Shown: positions 51,709 through 61,575, counted from the first letter of the stretch. The stretch: 64,000 nt of DNA from Butyrivibrio sp. AE3009 (GCF_000420845.1 NZ_ATVS01000013.1:35575-99574); one strand, 5' to 3'. Numbers and translations: made by a program. The notes: a model not told the origin generated them from the letters alone.

Positions 51709-54084
51709 TTATTCTTCGGTAATCATCTTCACCGGTTCAAGTGTTTTAATTTTTCTTCCCATAAAAGCTGCGGTTGCAAGAGCCACTCCGCAGATGATAA
51801 GAGCGGTGAGGATATAGGAAACAGGTCCGATACTGAAGTTGATCTTTTTAAAGCCGAATATCAGCATTGTTGAGATCATCAGCTTGCTGCCAAGGAAAGG
51901 AGACAGCAAAAGACCAACGCATACGCCTATCAGTATTGCAGGCAGATTGGACATCATGACCTGAACTATGAGCTGTCTTGAGGTAAAGCCAAGCGCCTTG
52001 CAGACGCCGAGATTACGCCACTGTTTGTTGATGTTGGTCCTGACGATGAGGGACTCCACAAAGGCAACGATGAGGATCGTAAGAAAAGCGACGAAATATG
52101 CAAACATCTTAAGACCACTTGTGATAAGGCCAACGGTCTGGTGTGCTGCCTCGGTGTAGTCAGTAACGGTTACTTCAGGATATGCATCCTTGAACTCCTT
52201 TTCAAAATCTGCGAAAGATACACCGGGCTTGAAGTTAATGCAGACATTCATGGAATCGGGAAGGGTGAATACCTTGGCAAGGCCTTCGGTGGTCATGTAA
52301 GCCATCATGCCCATATTGTTCATGGTCTGGCTGATACCGCAGACAATATAGGTTTCGGTGGCCATATCATTCCTTACTGTGACCACATCTCCCACGGACA
52401 GTCCGAGTTTACCGGCAGAATTGGTGGCCAGCATGACCTCATTTGGATATTTGGGCCAGCGTCCCTCTATGACGGAACCACCGATGATATTGGAGGTGTC
52501 GGAAATGGCTCTGGTGGTGATGGACTGCTTGATCTTCTTGTTGTAGAAATTAAGGCCATTCCATATCTCGCGGCGGGTATTGGCTACTGTTTTCATGGCA
52601 GCAACCGATTCTTCCATGGCAGCATCGCCGGTAAAATAAGCATCGTATACGTCAAAGCCGCCCATTTCCAGAACGCCTTCATCACTTCCGTAGGTATCAA
52701 CCATTCCAAAGGCCACGATTGAAGACACCGCAAGGATCATCATGATAAAGATAACGCCCAGCTGATTGCTGAATTTGCCAAAAGTGTCCTTGAGGGCAAG
52801 GGTCACAGGTATTGAAAAAGAAGTCTTGTCGAAGGAAAAGAGGTTCTTTTTGTAACTGTGGGTGTTAACGCCGCCTTTTAATGCAGACAGAACGCTGACT
52901 TTGCTGTACTCCCTGCCAAGAATCACGGTGAGAATTGCCACCAGCAGGCAGATACTAAGGAAAACAGCCAGAATAACCGCGATATTGATGGGCTGATTCC
53001 ATTTAAGTCCCAGGGTGATAAGTATGATGATACCAATCTTATCAAGAAGGAGAGCTCCTGCTAAAATGCCAATGGCTGCGCCCAGGCCCGATATCAGAAG
53101 CAGCTGGAATAAAAGGATCAGTACCAGCTCCCGGACAGTGTAGCCTGAAGCCTCCATAATAGCGGTGTTTTTCATATTGGTCATGATAAAGTTTTTTACA
53201 CTGAAATTTATAATAACAATTGCTATTGCAAGAATTATCACGGCAAAAAGGAATATCAGCGCAACGAAGATCAAAGGAAGAATCATGGACCCGGTTTTCA
53301 TAAGCTCCGCCGGAAGGAAATTCATGTTTATGACAGCATCGGGATGATCCTTCACATATTCGTTGTACCAGGTAAGGACTTCATCTCCCAGCTCATCATT
53401 CAGCTTATTGGTGTCGATATGCTTTTTCCTTGCTGTGTCGGTGATCTGAGTCTTCACGCACCTGGAATCGTAGGCGTCCATAGGATTTTCGAAACGTATT
53501 GTCTCGTAGAGATCATCGGAAATATATACCTTGTAGGTTCCCAGATTCATGGGAGAGCAGAAGATGTTGTCCTCATTGTAATCTGCCACTTTAAGGTCAT
53601 AGACATTGTCGCCGATCTTGAGCTGCAGGACAGAGCCTTTTGGATAGGCATTGCTAAGTGAAATGGGGACTACCGCTGCATTGCCGCTAAGACCATCTGC
53701 CTTGGTACTCATGGTCTGAATCTTGCATTCCTGCTCATATCTGTAGAGGTGGAAGGAGTACTCAATCCAGTTCTTATCACCTTTTTTCCTATACTTGGAA
53801 TTGCAGTTAAGGTAGTCCTGGACTTCATAGTTCTTAAGATAGACATTACCCTTGATGATTTCCTCCAGTTTATTCAGCATTGATTCGTTGTAGGTTGCAA
53901 GAACCATGATGTCTGCTGAATTGATCTTTTCCCTGTTGGTGTCGATGACTTTGCCGGTATCGGCAAGGAAAGATGCACTGATGAAGATAAAGAGAGAAGA
54001 GAGCATCGACAGGATAAAGAAGGTGATCATGTCGCTCTTTTGCTTTTTTATGTTATTCTTTGCGATAAAGAAAAATCTGTACAC
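51709..54084 (-). CDS. FtsX-like ABC transporter permease
   Basis: This 791-residue protein has an N-terminal helix and an extracellular domain (about 40-260). Helices flank FtsX-type cores at about 270-390 and 650-780, with a second extracellular part between. The C-terminal segment NKQWRNLGVCKALGFTSRQLIVQ is the classic FtsX cytoplasmic loop. It starts at GTG 54084, with AAAGGA upstream. It works with the ATPase encoded just upstream and the adaptor, forming a MacAB-like exporter for peptides, antibiotics or envelope molecules. Confidence 0.9.
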   Translation of the reverse strand: MYRFFFIAKNNIKKQKSDMITFFILSMLSSLFIFISASFLADTGKVIDTNREKINSADIMVLATYNESMLNKLEEIIKGNVYLKNYEVQDYLNCNSKYRKKGDKNWIEYSFHLYRYEQECKIQTMSTKADGLSGNAAVVPISLSNAYPKGSVLQLKIGDNVYDLKVADYNEDNIFCSPMNLGTYKVYISDDLYETIRFENPMDAYDSRCVKTQITDTARKKHIDTNKLNDELGDEVLTWYNEYVKDHPDAVINMNFLPAELMKTGSMILPLIFVALIFLFAVIILAIAIVIINFSVKNFIMTNMKNTAIMEASGYTVRELVLILLFQLLLISGLGAAIGILAGALLLDKIGIIILITLGLKWNQPINIAVILAVFLSICLLVAILTVILGREYSKVSVLSALKGGVNTHSYKKNLFSFDKTSFSIPVTLALKDTFGKFSNQLGVIFIMMILAVSSIVAFGMVDTYGSDEGVLEMGGFDVYDAYFTGDAAMEESVAAMKTVANTRREIWNGLNFYNKKIKQSITTRAISDTSNIIGGSVIEGRWPKYPNEVMLATNSAGKLGLSVGDVVTVRNDMATETYIVCGISQTMNNMGMMAYMTTEGLAKVFTLPDSMNVCINFKPGVSFADFEKEFKDAYPEVTVTDYTEAAHQTVGLITSGLKMFAYFVAFLTILIVAFVESLIVRTNINKQWRNLGVCKALGFTSRQLIVQVMMSNLPAILIGVCVGLLLSPFLGSKLMISTMLIFGFKKINFSIGPVSYILTALIICGVALATAAFMGRKIKTLEPVKMITEE

Positions 54085-54114
54085 GGTAGTATCCTTTCAA
54101 GTTGCTGGTTCTGA

Positions 54115-54933
54115 TTACCAGCCCATATCCTGGAGGAAATTCTTGAGGCGCTGGTGGCGCTCCTTGGCCTTTTCAAGCTGTGGGTTGGCGGGATCTTTGT
54201 AGTCTCCTGCGTAGGGACCGAGGTCTATTTCGTCGCTGATGACTCCGTCTGAGAGGTAAATGATCCTGTTGCCTCTTTCAGCGGCCTTAATGGTGTGGGT
54301 TACCATGACGATGCTCTGACCTTCGTTATTTAGGTTGGATAATATATTAAGAACATTTTCTGTGTTCTGAGAGTTAAGAGCGCCGGTGGGCTCGTCGGCA
54401 TACAGAACCTCGGGGCTGTTGATGACGCCTCTTACCACGGCAACTCGCTGCTGCTGGCCGCCGGACATCTGAGTGGGGAACTTCCTGTAGTCGTTTTCTT
54501 CGATTTCAACGCTGCTAAGGAGATCCTTAGCCTTTTTTGCCAGGGCCTTTCTGTCGCTGTTTTTCAGAAGACCGCAGACCATGACGTTATCAAGGGCGCT
54601 CATGCTGTCGTTCAAGTAATTCTGCTGGAAAACGAAGCCTACGTGGTCTCTGCGGAAAGTCGCCAGCTTGTCGTTGTTGTAGGTTGATATCTCTGTTTCG
54701 GCGCCGCTTTGATCCGTGTAGTAGGTGACGGTGCCCATGCTGGGGCGGTCCATTCCGGACAGGGCATAGAGGAGAGTGCTCTTGCCGGAGCCGGAGTTAC
54801 CCATGATAACGGTAAAATCTCCTTTGTATATGGAAAGATTCAGGTTTTTCAGCACGTGCTGCTGCACTGAACCGTTGGAAAATGTCTTGGACAAATCCTT
54901 TGCGCTTAATATTCTTCTCTTTTCAGTAATCAT
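54115..54933 (-). CDS. ABC transporter ATPase (MacB/LolD type)
   Basis: This 272-residue protein has Walker A GNSGSGKST, Q-loop FVFQQNYLND, signature MSGGQQQRVAV, Walker B VLYADEPTGALNS and the H-loop MVTHTIKAAERG. This is the pattern of the LolD/MacB/BceA ATPases that drive FtsX-type permeases. It lies 30 bp upstream of the permease gene and 2 bp downstream of the adaptor gene. Confidence 0.95.
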   Translation of the reverse strand: MITEKRRILSAKDLSKTFSNGSVQQHVLKNLNLSIYKGDFTVIMGNSGSGKSTLLYALSGMDRPSMGTVTYYTDQSGAETEISTYNNDKLATFRRDHVGFVFQQNYLNDSMSALDNVMVCGLLKNSDRKALAKKAKDLLSSVEIEENDYRKFPTQMSGGQQQRVAVVRGVINSPEVLYADEPTGALNSQNTENVLNILSNLNNEGQSIVMVTHTIKAAERGNRIIYLSDGVISDEIDLGPYAGDYKDPANPQLEKAKERHQRLKNFLQDMGW

Positions 54934-54935
54934 TA

Positions 54936-56321
54936 TTATTTCACCTTTACGCCCATACCTTCGGATAGTTCTTCGGAATCCTTCCAGACTACGAGAGTTC
55001 CCTCATCAAGACCATCTGTTATTTCAACCATGTCATCGTTTCGGATGCCGCATTCAACGAATACTTTTTCTGCTTTTCCATCCTTGGCAACGAATACATA
55101 GCTGCCTTCTTCGTCCTCACTGAGGGCTTCCACCGGGACTCTGAGAACCTGTGTAAGGCTGGCTGTATATATTTTTGATTTGGCTTCAAGCCCCAGAATG
55201 ATGTCGTCATCGGGAGTTAGAAGAGTTATCTCAACGCCGATTCCGGTGCCAGTTCCCGAGTCCTTGGTCATTCTCGCAATCCTTGAAACCACGCCCTGAT
55301 AGTCCTTGTTCTTGATGTTGACACTGGCGGGCTGGCCTTCTTCAATATTAACTATATCATACTTGTTTACTGTGCTTTTGATAATTATGTCGGAAGAGGA
55401 CTTAAGTGTAAAAAGATTGGTACCTCTTGCAATATCGCTTCCTTCAATGACGCCGATCTGTGTGATGATGCCGTCGAATTCAGCCTTGATACCTTCCTTG
55501 GCTGCGGCGTAATCCGCAAGCTTCTCATTATTGCTTATATCGTTGGCTTCTTTGACTGCTTCAAGCTGTTCCTTGGCACCCTCCGTCATGAGATTCATCA
55601 CGGTGCTGGCTTTCTGGCTTGTCATCTCGGCTTTGTACTCCTTGAGATTGGCCAGCTGAACGTTGAGGACATTCAACTCTTCCTGGAGCTTAACGATGTC
55701 GGGAGCGTATTGCTGCTCATAGGCGTTGGTCTGAACCAGCTTCTGAAGATTCTCGTATTCATCTGAGTCAGGCTGGTCGGCCCAATCTATAAGAGATATC
55801 TGGAGCTTGGCTCCAAAATCAGCAAGTGCGGCCTTTCTCTCGGTGAGAGCGTTCTGGGTTCTTGTGATGGCTTCCTGGGTATCTGAGATCTGCTGCTCAA
55901 GTGTTGCCAGGTTTCTCTTAGCCTCTCCGTAGAGACCTGCGGTTCTGTTGCCGGTCTGAACTGAGTTGTTATAGCTTCCGAGATCGGCTTTGGCCTGAAG
56001 GTCTGTCATTGTTTCCAGACGCTCAAGTTCCTCAAGGTCATAGGATATGATGAGATCACCTTTTTTAACAAAGTCGCCTTCCTTGACGTGGATCTTTCCT
56101 ACACGGGCTGCGATTTCTGAATAGCAGACCATATCTTTGTTACTTTCCACGGTGCCGTTTACCTCAATCTCACTTTCAAGACCTCCAAAGTCCACTGTGT
56201 AGGCATCAACCGCCATGGCTGCGTTGGAGCTTACGGAGTAGCCTCCGATACCTGCGGCTGCGGCAATAACTGTTGCTATTATTGCGGCTGTAGTTTTTTT
56301 GTTATTTAAAAGTCTGATCAT
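54936..56321 (-). CDS. HlyD/MacA-like efflux adaptor subunit
   Basis: This 461-residue protein has an N-terminal membrane anchor (TTAAIIATVIAAAAGIGGYSV). A barrel-sandwich hybrid half follows (VKEGDFVKKGDLIISYD), then a long alpha-helical hairpin (about 100-290) rich in Gln, Leu and Glu, and beta-barrel domains with a C-terminal RVPVEALSEDEEGSYVFV. This is the MacA/HlyD architecture. In Gram-positives it links to an FtsX-type permease and ATPase. It is first in the minus-strand operon of five genes (adaptor, ATPase, permease, regulator, kinase). GAGGGA precedes the ATG. Confidence 0.92.
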   Translation of the reverse strand: MIRLLNNKKTTAAIIATVIAAAAGIGGYSVSSNAAMAVDAYTVDFGGLESEIEVNGTVESNKDMVCYSEIAARVGKIHVKEGDFVKKGDLIISYDLEELERLETMTDLQAKADLGSYNNSVQTGNRTAGLYGEAKRNLATLEQQISDTQEAITRTQNALTERKAALADFGAKLQISLIDWADQPDSDEYENLQKLVQTNAYEQQYAPDIVKLQEELNVLNVQLANLKEYKAEMTSQKASTVMNLMTEGAKEQLEAVKEANDISNNEKLADYAAAKEGIKAEFDGIITQIGVIEGSDIARGTNLFTLKSSSDIIIKSTVNKYDIVNIEEGQPASVNIKNKDYQGVVSRIARMTKDSGTGTGIGVEITLLTPDDDIILGLEAKSKIYTASLTQVLRVPVEALSEDEEGSYVFVAKDGKAEKVFVECGIRNDDMVEITDGLDEGTLVVWKDSEELSEGMGVKVK

Positions 56322-56467
56322 TTTAATGTCCCTCGTTTCGTTATGCGGATGTTTGTTACTGTTGTTACTTTACCGCAATGAAATACGGAAGTCTTAACCT
56401 GTCTCTTGCACAATTCTTAACCAATTCTTAATTATTTGGTTAAGAAATAGGATGGTACAATGAATAT

Positions 56468-57121
56468 ATGGAAAATCGAAAGGAATCTGTATTCTTAAGT
56501 GAATATCTAATGGCCGCTGCCAGCATATTTGCAATTATTACCAGCATCTGCGCGCTGATACTTAACAGACGTATGGGGGACAATTTCACTCTTTTTATCA
56601 TTCTGGTGAAGGTCATCACCATTATCTCAATGTATTTTGCGTATTATCACTACAGATGGGACGTGGCCAAGGGCCTCATGGGAGGAATACTCTTTTGTCT
56701 GATGTTTCAGGAGGGAGATCTGGTACTGGAGAGGCTCTGGGGGCAGGAGGACTTTGATACTTACCTTGTGGTGGGAGTTCAGGGGAGCGTCTATCTGGCG
56801 GCTGCAGGCATGTCTTTTCTGCTTACGATCATTATTACCGTCAATCACTTTTTTATAAATTACGCCAAAAAAGGCAATCCAAAGAATGTTATCTTTAATC
56901 AGATGGCAATCTCTTTTAAGGTTGTCATATATTTTGCACTAATAATATCAAATGCTATGTTATCCTTTGATATCACTATCAGGTGGGAAAATGCGCTTCA
57001 GTATCTGACGGACATAGCTATTTTGCTTCTTATAGTATGTATAGAATCCCAGCTGGATTCCCTCAAGGTTTTGCGGCAGGAGATGGTGGAGCAAAAGCGC
57101 AGGAGGAGAAAAAAGAAATGA
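56468..57121 (+). CDS. Multi-pass membrane protein, unknown
   Basis: This 217-residue protein has six membrane helices (for example LMAAASIFAIITSICALILN, LFIILVKVITIISMYFAYYHY and VVIYFALIISNAMLSFDI) and a basic C-terminus (RRRRKKK). No family is recognised. The next gene overlaps it by ATGA, so the two form an operon. No strong Shine-Dalgarno is seen (GGTACAATGAATATATGG). It is divergent from the exporter operon. Confidence 0.7.
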   Translation: MENRKESVFLSEYLMAAASIFAIITSICALILNRRMGDNFTLFIILVKVITIISMYFAYYHYRWDVAKGLMGGILFCLMFQEGDLVLERLWGQEDFDTYLVVGVQGSVYLAAAGMSFLLTIIITVNHFFINYAKKGNPKNVIFNQMAISFKVVIYFALIISNAMLSFDITIRWENALQYLTDIAILLLIVCIESQLDSLKVLRQEMVEQKRRRRKKK

Positions 57122-58092
57122 AGGTATCGGAACGTCTAAAAGGAATGTGGATCATGGGGATGACATTATTGTCCCTGGGAGCCTATACCGCATTTTTTGT
57201 AGCTCAGATGTGGCTTAATCTCTTGCATGCGGTATATCTTGGCCTTATGTTAATGCAGATCGCAGCTCTTATAATGTATCTCTGGGGACCGGAAAAGATA
57301 GCTTTTAAGCCTTTGAAGCTGCTATATCACCTGTTATATGCGTCGTCTATACTGGTACTGCCTGCTTTTATATTTATCTTCATGGGGCTGATCTCACAGT
57401 ATCATGTAAGTATCCCGGAGAGTATCGCTGCGTCAAATTTGGCTGTAGAGGAGATCCTCCCGGGGGATGAGACAGTGATCTACAACACGGGGACGGTATA
57501 TGTCTTTTTCCCCAAGTATTCTGAAGTGGATCTTGTGCGTAAGGACAGGCCATCCAAGTCTGACAAAAGCATTACATGGTGCTCGGGAGCAGCATTTCAG
57601 CACACTGTAAGCATCGGCTTTGATGAGGACGACATAGAAGGCGACCATGCATCGGGCGGCGTATTCTACGATAGCCCCTACGACAAGGACGCTTTTGCCG
57701 CATTTGTGTTCTATGATGGGAATTTCAGGTTCGAGTTTGAGAATAAAACAGAAGCTATGAAGACGGCAGCGGATGCCGGAGGAGCCGGATTCATGCAATT
57801 TGCCCTTATCAGGGACAAAGAAGTGGTCATGAACTTCGACAGGCCAAGAGCACGCTGCTACAGGACTCTGGCGGAACTTAACGGGCAGCTGTGCATCATT
57901 GACTCAGTGAAGATGCTGCATTTTGACGAATTCATGGAAGAGCTGCAGAGGCTGGGCGTCACCAATGCGGTATATATGGACATGGGCGCCGGCTGGAACT
58001 ATTCCTGGTATCGCTGTCCCACAGGCAAGGTAAAAACTTTGTTTGGGCTCCCTGTTCCCTGGTCCCACAACTGGGTTGTCTTCAGGCAATGA
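57118..58092 (+). CDS. Membrane protein with possible phosphodiester-glycosidase-like domain
   Basis: This 324-residue protein has three N-terminal membrane helices (residues about 10-105) and a soluble C-terminal domain. In that domain FMEELQRLGVTNAVYMDMGAGWNYSW near the end weakly recalls the LNLDGGGS segment of NAGPA/phosphodiester-glycosidase domains. This resemblance is slight and uncertain. It overlaps its neighbours on both sides by ATGA, so three frames are translationally coupled. Start at 57118 is fixed by that overlap. Confidence 0.65.
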   Translation: MKVSERLKGMWIMGMTLLSLGAYTAFFVAQMWLNLLHAVYLGLMLMQIAALIMYLWGPEKIAFKPLKLLYHLLYASSILVLPAFIFIFMGLISQYHVSIPESIAASNLAVEEILPGDETVIYNTGTVYVFFPKYSEVDLVRKDRPSKSDKSITWCSGAAFQHTVSIGFDEDDIEGDHASGGVFYDSPYDKDAFAAFVFYDGNFRFEFENKTEAMKTAADAGGAGFMQFALIRDKEVVMNFDRPRARCYRTLAELNGQLCIIDSVKMLHFDEFMEELQRLGVTNAVYMDMGAGWNYSWYRCPTGKVKTLFGLPVPWSHNWVVFRQ

Positions 58093-58280
58093 CATCGGTG
58101 CTGCAGCTAAGGCTGGCGGATTTCGTCGGAGCCAGATGCTGCGTCAACGTGGCGGGAGCCTTCGGCCCCATATGGGACGGCGCATATAAGGATATGCCCA
58201 TTATCCTGGAACATCTAAGTACTGATGAGGAATATTATAAGTACATGGATTATTTGAAGAACTGCCTGAAAGGCATATGA
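58089..58280 (+). pseudogene. C-terminal fragment of a TIM-barrel sugar isomerase-like protein
   Basis: A 63-codon frame overlaps the previous stop by ATGA. Its sequence, with WDGAYKDMPIILEHLSTDEE and YYKYMDYLKNCL, looks like the last helices of an AP-endonuclease-2/sugar-isomerase-type barrel. The rest of such a protein is missing. I read it as a truncated remnant, or a small gene in its own right if translation coupling is meaningful. Confidence 0.4.
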
Positions 58281-58445
58281 TCAGAGATCTGACAGAAATG
58301 CTCTTCTTTTGAATGAGCGAACAAGCACGTTGTCATCGCCATAGGGCTGATCGTCGTAGTCCAGCATGACATGTGCATCCGGATCAAAGGTGCTAAGGCT
58401 GTTCTCCTTATTGATGTTTTCTGCATCTGCGTGTGATTGATTCAT
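58281..58445 (-). CDS. Small acidic protein, 54 residues
   Basis: The ATG at 58445 is preceded by a strong GGGGGGAG. The 54-codon frame begins MNQSHADAENINKENSLSTF and contains LDYDDQPYGDDNV, then a basic end with RSFKRRAF. It is soluble, with no membrane helix. No family is recognised. It lies between the coupled frames and the promoter of the small paralogue. Confidence 0.6.
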   Translation of the reverse strand: MNQSHADAENINKENSLSTFDPDAHVMLDYDDQPYGDDNVLVRSFKRRAFLSDL

Positions 58446-58597
58446 GTTCTCCCCCCTGTTTCAAAATCTTTTTTATTCTATCACCGGAACAAAAAAAATT
58501 AACGTCTTGACTTTTATGAATTAATAATTAGTTTCATTTTGATTGTGGCATTTTCGAAATAACATTTTTAAATATTGGATTTTAGTGTATATTAAAA

Positions 58598-58626
58598 TTG
58601 AACGATTTAGATGATTACACTATAAT
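58598..58626 (+). promoter_or_regulatory. Promoter of the 104-residue paralogue
   Basis: TTGAAC (58598-58603) and TATAAT (58621-58626) are 17 bp apart, 53 bp before the ATG at 58680. Confidence 0.75.
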
Positions 58627-58679
58627 TTTTCATCGACAATAGAAATGAGTCAAAAATAAAGTTTTTTGAGGTGAAGAAA

Positions 58680-58994
58680 ATGGCAGACAGATCAGATTTA
58701 ATTAATCAGCTTGCAGCATCAATGGGAGCAGGACAATTCGCAACTAAGACACTTGAGGAAGCTAGATTTGATGCAGAAACGGGGACACTTTACTGCAACG
58801 GAATGGTTATTTCCAAGTCGATAGCGGATAAGGCAATTCAGCATTTTGAGATGCTTGAGAAAAAATGTGATGCTTCCAACAGTTCACAGAGAGAAATGGC
58901 TATGATCTACAGATGTGCCGTTGAGTCAATTAAACTGATGCAGAATCCCAAGATCAAGGCTATTATGAAGCAAGAAGCAACCCCTAAGGGATAA
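58680..58994 (+). CDS. Small conserved protein of unknown function (paralogue of 35787-36083)
   Basis: This 104-residue protein begins MADRSDLINQLAASMGAGQ and carries FDAETGTLYCNGMVISKS and REMAMIYRCAVESIKLM. It is clearly related to the 98-residue protein at 35787. The C-terminal 15 residues are Lys-rich and differ. GAGGTG precedes the ATG, and a good promoter and a terminator bound it. Function unknown. Confidence 0.8.
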   Translation: MADRSDLINQLAASMGAGQFATKTLEEARFDAETGTLYCNGMVISKSIADKAIQHFEMLEKKCDASNSSQREMAMIYRCAVESIKLMQNPKIKAIMKQEATPKG

Positions 58995-59015
58995 AGCATA
59001 TTGAGTATATTTATG

Positions 59016-59050
59016 CCATCACTTTGTTTATGCAAAGTGATGGTTTTTTT
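59016..59050 (+). terminator. Terminator of the small paralogue gene
   Basis: Perfect 11-bp arms (CCATCACTTTG / CAAAGTGATGG) with a 6-nt loop, followed by seven T. Confidence 0.92.
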
Positions 59051-59167
59051 ATTCTCAAGGAGACAAAGTATCATTCATCCCATTTCAAATGTCATTCGTC
59101 AGAAAATCCCCTATTAGTGGTCATGCAATGCTATAATGCAGTAATATGATGGTCGAAGTACATTAAG

Positions 59168-59512
59168 TTGGAAGAATCCTATGCCATATATGGTTGTGAC
59201 GATATGACAGACGATCAGATAGACCTTGTCCCTGAGATAATGAAAAAGATTTTTGTTGAAACAACCAATGAAGGGCAGCGCATGTACGCCCTTGACTGGC
59301 ATCATGAGGCATATCTCTATGATCCGAGACATCCCGAAGAACCCAAAATAGGCTTTATTCCGGACGGAGATTATTACTTTTTTATCGAAGAAAACTTTGC
59401 TTTTGGATACTTAGGACATCCCTGGAGAGAGGAGGTATGGGTGTATGGAGCCCGGCTTATAGAGAAAATTGAGGAAGTATACGAGCAGTTTGGCTGGACA
59501 AAAGTAAAATAA
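59168..59512 (+). CDS. Hypothetical protein, possibly DUF2716-like
   Basis: This 114-residue protein has a Tyr/Trp/Asp-rich sequence: ALDWHHEAYLYDPR in the middle, GFIPDGDYYFFIEENFAFGY, then GHPWREEVWVYGARLI. The pattern recalls DUF2716 proteins, but this is not certain. The start is a TTG with no good RBS, so the N-terminus is doubtful. An ATG at 59204 is an alternative. It is followed 30 bp later by an S41-like protease gene. Confidence 0.55.
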   Translation: MEESYAIYGCDDMTDDQIDLVPEIMKKIFVETTNEGQRMYALDWHHEAYLYDPRHPEEPKIGFIPDGDYYFFIEENFAFGYLGHPWREEVWVYGARLIEKIEEVYEQFGWTKVK

Positions 59513-59542
59513 TCAACCTAATAGATTAGAAGGGGGAAAAAA

Positions 59543-60775
59543 ATGACTTATACAGATATATTCAAAGAAATAGTTGCGATTATGCAGGAGGATTCTGCAA
59601 CCTGCAAGGATTATGGAGCCGGAGATTTTAAGGATTACCTGAGTAAAATAACTGATGGTATGGATCGGATGGAGTTCCTACATCTGGTACAGGAGTATCT
59701 CTCTGCCTTTGGAGTGGAAGGACATCTAAGTTTTACGGATGAAACTCTTGGAACAATAGGATTTTCAGTGATGAGACAGGAAGATACATTGTATGTGGTA
59801 AAAGCAAATGCTGATACCGGTCTTGTTCCCGGGGACAGAATAGTTGGAATCGATGGGGAATCGGTAAATGATATTGCGCAAAAGGAAAGCAGCTTCTTTA
59901 TGAATGAAACTTCTGAACGTGAAGGCAAAATGTGGCCTTCTGTGCTGAAGTTTTATAAGCATATTACTGTAATCCATCAGGATGATACACAAGAAGACAT
60001 TTCCATTATTACTGATTCCAAAGATGAAGAGGAGCCCGGATATTTTTTTAAGAAATATGGAGAGGACACTCTTTATATTAAGCTGGCAGATTTTGTGGAC
60101 ATGAATTCAATAGGTCAGCTGTATGCTGACTGCAAAAATGCTCTTGATACATGCAAAAAGCTGATTGTGGACGTACGAGGAAATGGAGGAGGCGCAGATT
60201 CTGCGTTTGTACCACTTCTGGAGTACTGTTTTCCTGAAGGACATTCCGTTACGGATTATTATAAACCTGAATATCCTATTGAGATCAATTATTCTGTCAG
60301 AAATTGCAAGGATCGAATACAGCTTCTGAAGACCATTTTTGGAGATAACATTCCGGAGGATATGGCTCCGATGGTGAACAAAATGGTTGCTGATAATACG
60401 GAAAATATGGGAAAAGGTTTCATTGTCAGCGAGGAAGATGAATTCGTGGCCGGTATTGTCGGAAGAAAGGAGCCTCAAAAGGTATTTATCATAACTGATG
60501 AGGGATGCGCTTCTTCAGGAGATTCATTTGTGGAAGTGATGTCTTTTTCTCCCAAAGTTACTATAGTAGGAAGGCCCACCATGGGCATCACGGATTATTC
60601 GAACTGTTCTATGATTTCCTTTGATGATTTCAAGTTGGTTTATCCAACTTCGAGAGATATAAGAATTGATCATGGGAAAGGCCTTGCACATAAAGGTGTT
60701 CCTGTAGACCACTATATTCCCTGGTCACCGGAAAATATCGGCAGGGACATAGAGCTTGAGTACTGTCTTACATAA
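59543..60775 (+). CDS. S41-like peptidase with PDZ-like segment
   Basis: This 410-residue protein has a short helical N-terminus, a PDZ-like segment (VVKANADTGLVPGDRIVGIDG, about 85-110) and an S41 protease core with LIVDVRGNGGG (about 210) and DEGCASSGDSFVEVM (about 320, nucleophile Ser in SSGD). Tail-specific proteases have this order. There is no signal peptide, so it probably acts in the cytoplasm, or the gene product is exported by another way. AGAAGGGGG precedes the ATG. Confidence 0.82.
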   Translation: MTYTDIFKEIVAIMQEDSATCKDYGAGDFKDYLSKITDGMDRMEFLHLVQEYLSAFGVEGHLSFTDETLGTIGFSVMRQEDTLYVVKANADTGLVPGDRIVGIDGESVNDIAQKESSFFMNETSEREGKMWPSVLKFYKHITVIHQDDTQEDISIITDSKDEEEPGYFFKKYGEDTLYIKLADFVDMNSIGQLYADCKNALDTCKKLIVDVRGNGGGADSAFVPLLEYCFPEGHSVTDYYKPEYPIEINYSVRNCKDRIQLLKTIFGDNIPEDMAPMVNKMVADNTENMGKGFIVSEEDEFVAGIVGRKEPQKVFIITDEGCASSGDSFVEVMSFSPKVTIVGRPTMGITDYSNCSMISFDDFKLVYPTSRDIRIDHGKGLAHKGVPVDHYIPWSPENIGRDIELEYCLT

Positions 60776-60796
60776 AGGAGAAGCTGGAAATCTAAA

Positions 60797-61552
60797 ATGA
60801 ATGATTCTTATGATATTGAAAGAGCCAAGAAACTTGTTACCATAGGTAAGACCATCCGGCTGATATCACTACTTGTTGAAGTGCTCATAATTGTTCTATA
60901 TCATTTGGAAATCCTCACCTCGCAAATAGCTATGCTACTTTCACTGGCGCTTGTTCCTTGGATCAAGCATATATTTGCATTGATCTATCCTGAAGTAGCC
61001 TCCTGGGACGAAGATGAACATTGGAAAACGGATGAATCGAAAAAGCTGTGGGAAGAGACTCATATACGAATCTGGGAAAGGTGGCACATGCTTGTTCAGG
61101 TCCTTGTGATGTTGTATCTTTTGCTCACATTAAAGATTGAGGCGCAGACATCACAAGGATTCAAGACAATCGCAATTATCACTGTAGCAGCTTTTATAAT
61201 AATGGTGCTGATTGGTTGTATTCGAATCAAAGGCGAGAATAAAGTAAGTCAGGTCATCCATTATGGCATGACCATGTTAGCTGTTATTGGGGTTACTGTA
61301 GTAACTGTCTGTTATTGCCTGAGTGGTCCTGAAATCCATGAAGAGTGCACATATGTATCCGGATCATACGAGGGGGGCAACAGGAATCATCTCATACCCG
61401 ATTATTATGTAACGGTACAGCTTAAGGATTTTACCAGATATAAATGTAATGTAACACCCAGGCTATATGATAATATCCGGAACAAGAACCTGGTTGTATG
61501 TCGCCGTAATGGCCCGCTTGGGATAGAATATTTGCATGTTCATGAGCTATAA
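60797..61552 (+). CDS. Membrane protein, unknown
   Basis: This 251-residue protein has about five membrane helices in the first 180 residues and a soluble C-terminus with VTVQLKDFTRYKCNVTPRLYD, perhaps a small beta domain. No family is recognised. It follows the S41-like gene by 21 bp and is followed by a 43-residue reading frame, likely in one operon. AAAGGAG lies about 14 bp upstream of the ATG. Confidence 0.65.
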   Translation: MNDSYDIERAKKLVTIGKTIRLISLLVEVLIIVLYHLEILTSQIAMLLSLALVPWIKHIFALIYPEVASWDEDEHWKTDESKKLWEETHIRIWERWHMLVQVLVMLYLLLTLKIEAQTSQGFKTIAIITVAAFIIMVLIGCIRIKGENKVSQVIHYGMTMLAVIGVTVVTVCYCLSGPEIHEECTYVSGSYEGGNRNHLIPDYYVTVQLKDFTRYKCNVTPRLYDNIRNKNLVVCRRNGPLGIEYLHVHEL

Positions 61553-61575
61553 GTTTACTTGGGGAAGGAATTAAA

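Noticed and set aside
54936..56321. Assigning the HlyD-like adaptor to the peptide export operon
   Set aside because: It lies about 20 kb away on the other strand in an operon with its own ATPase, permease and two-component system.
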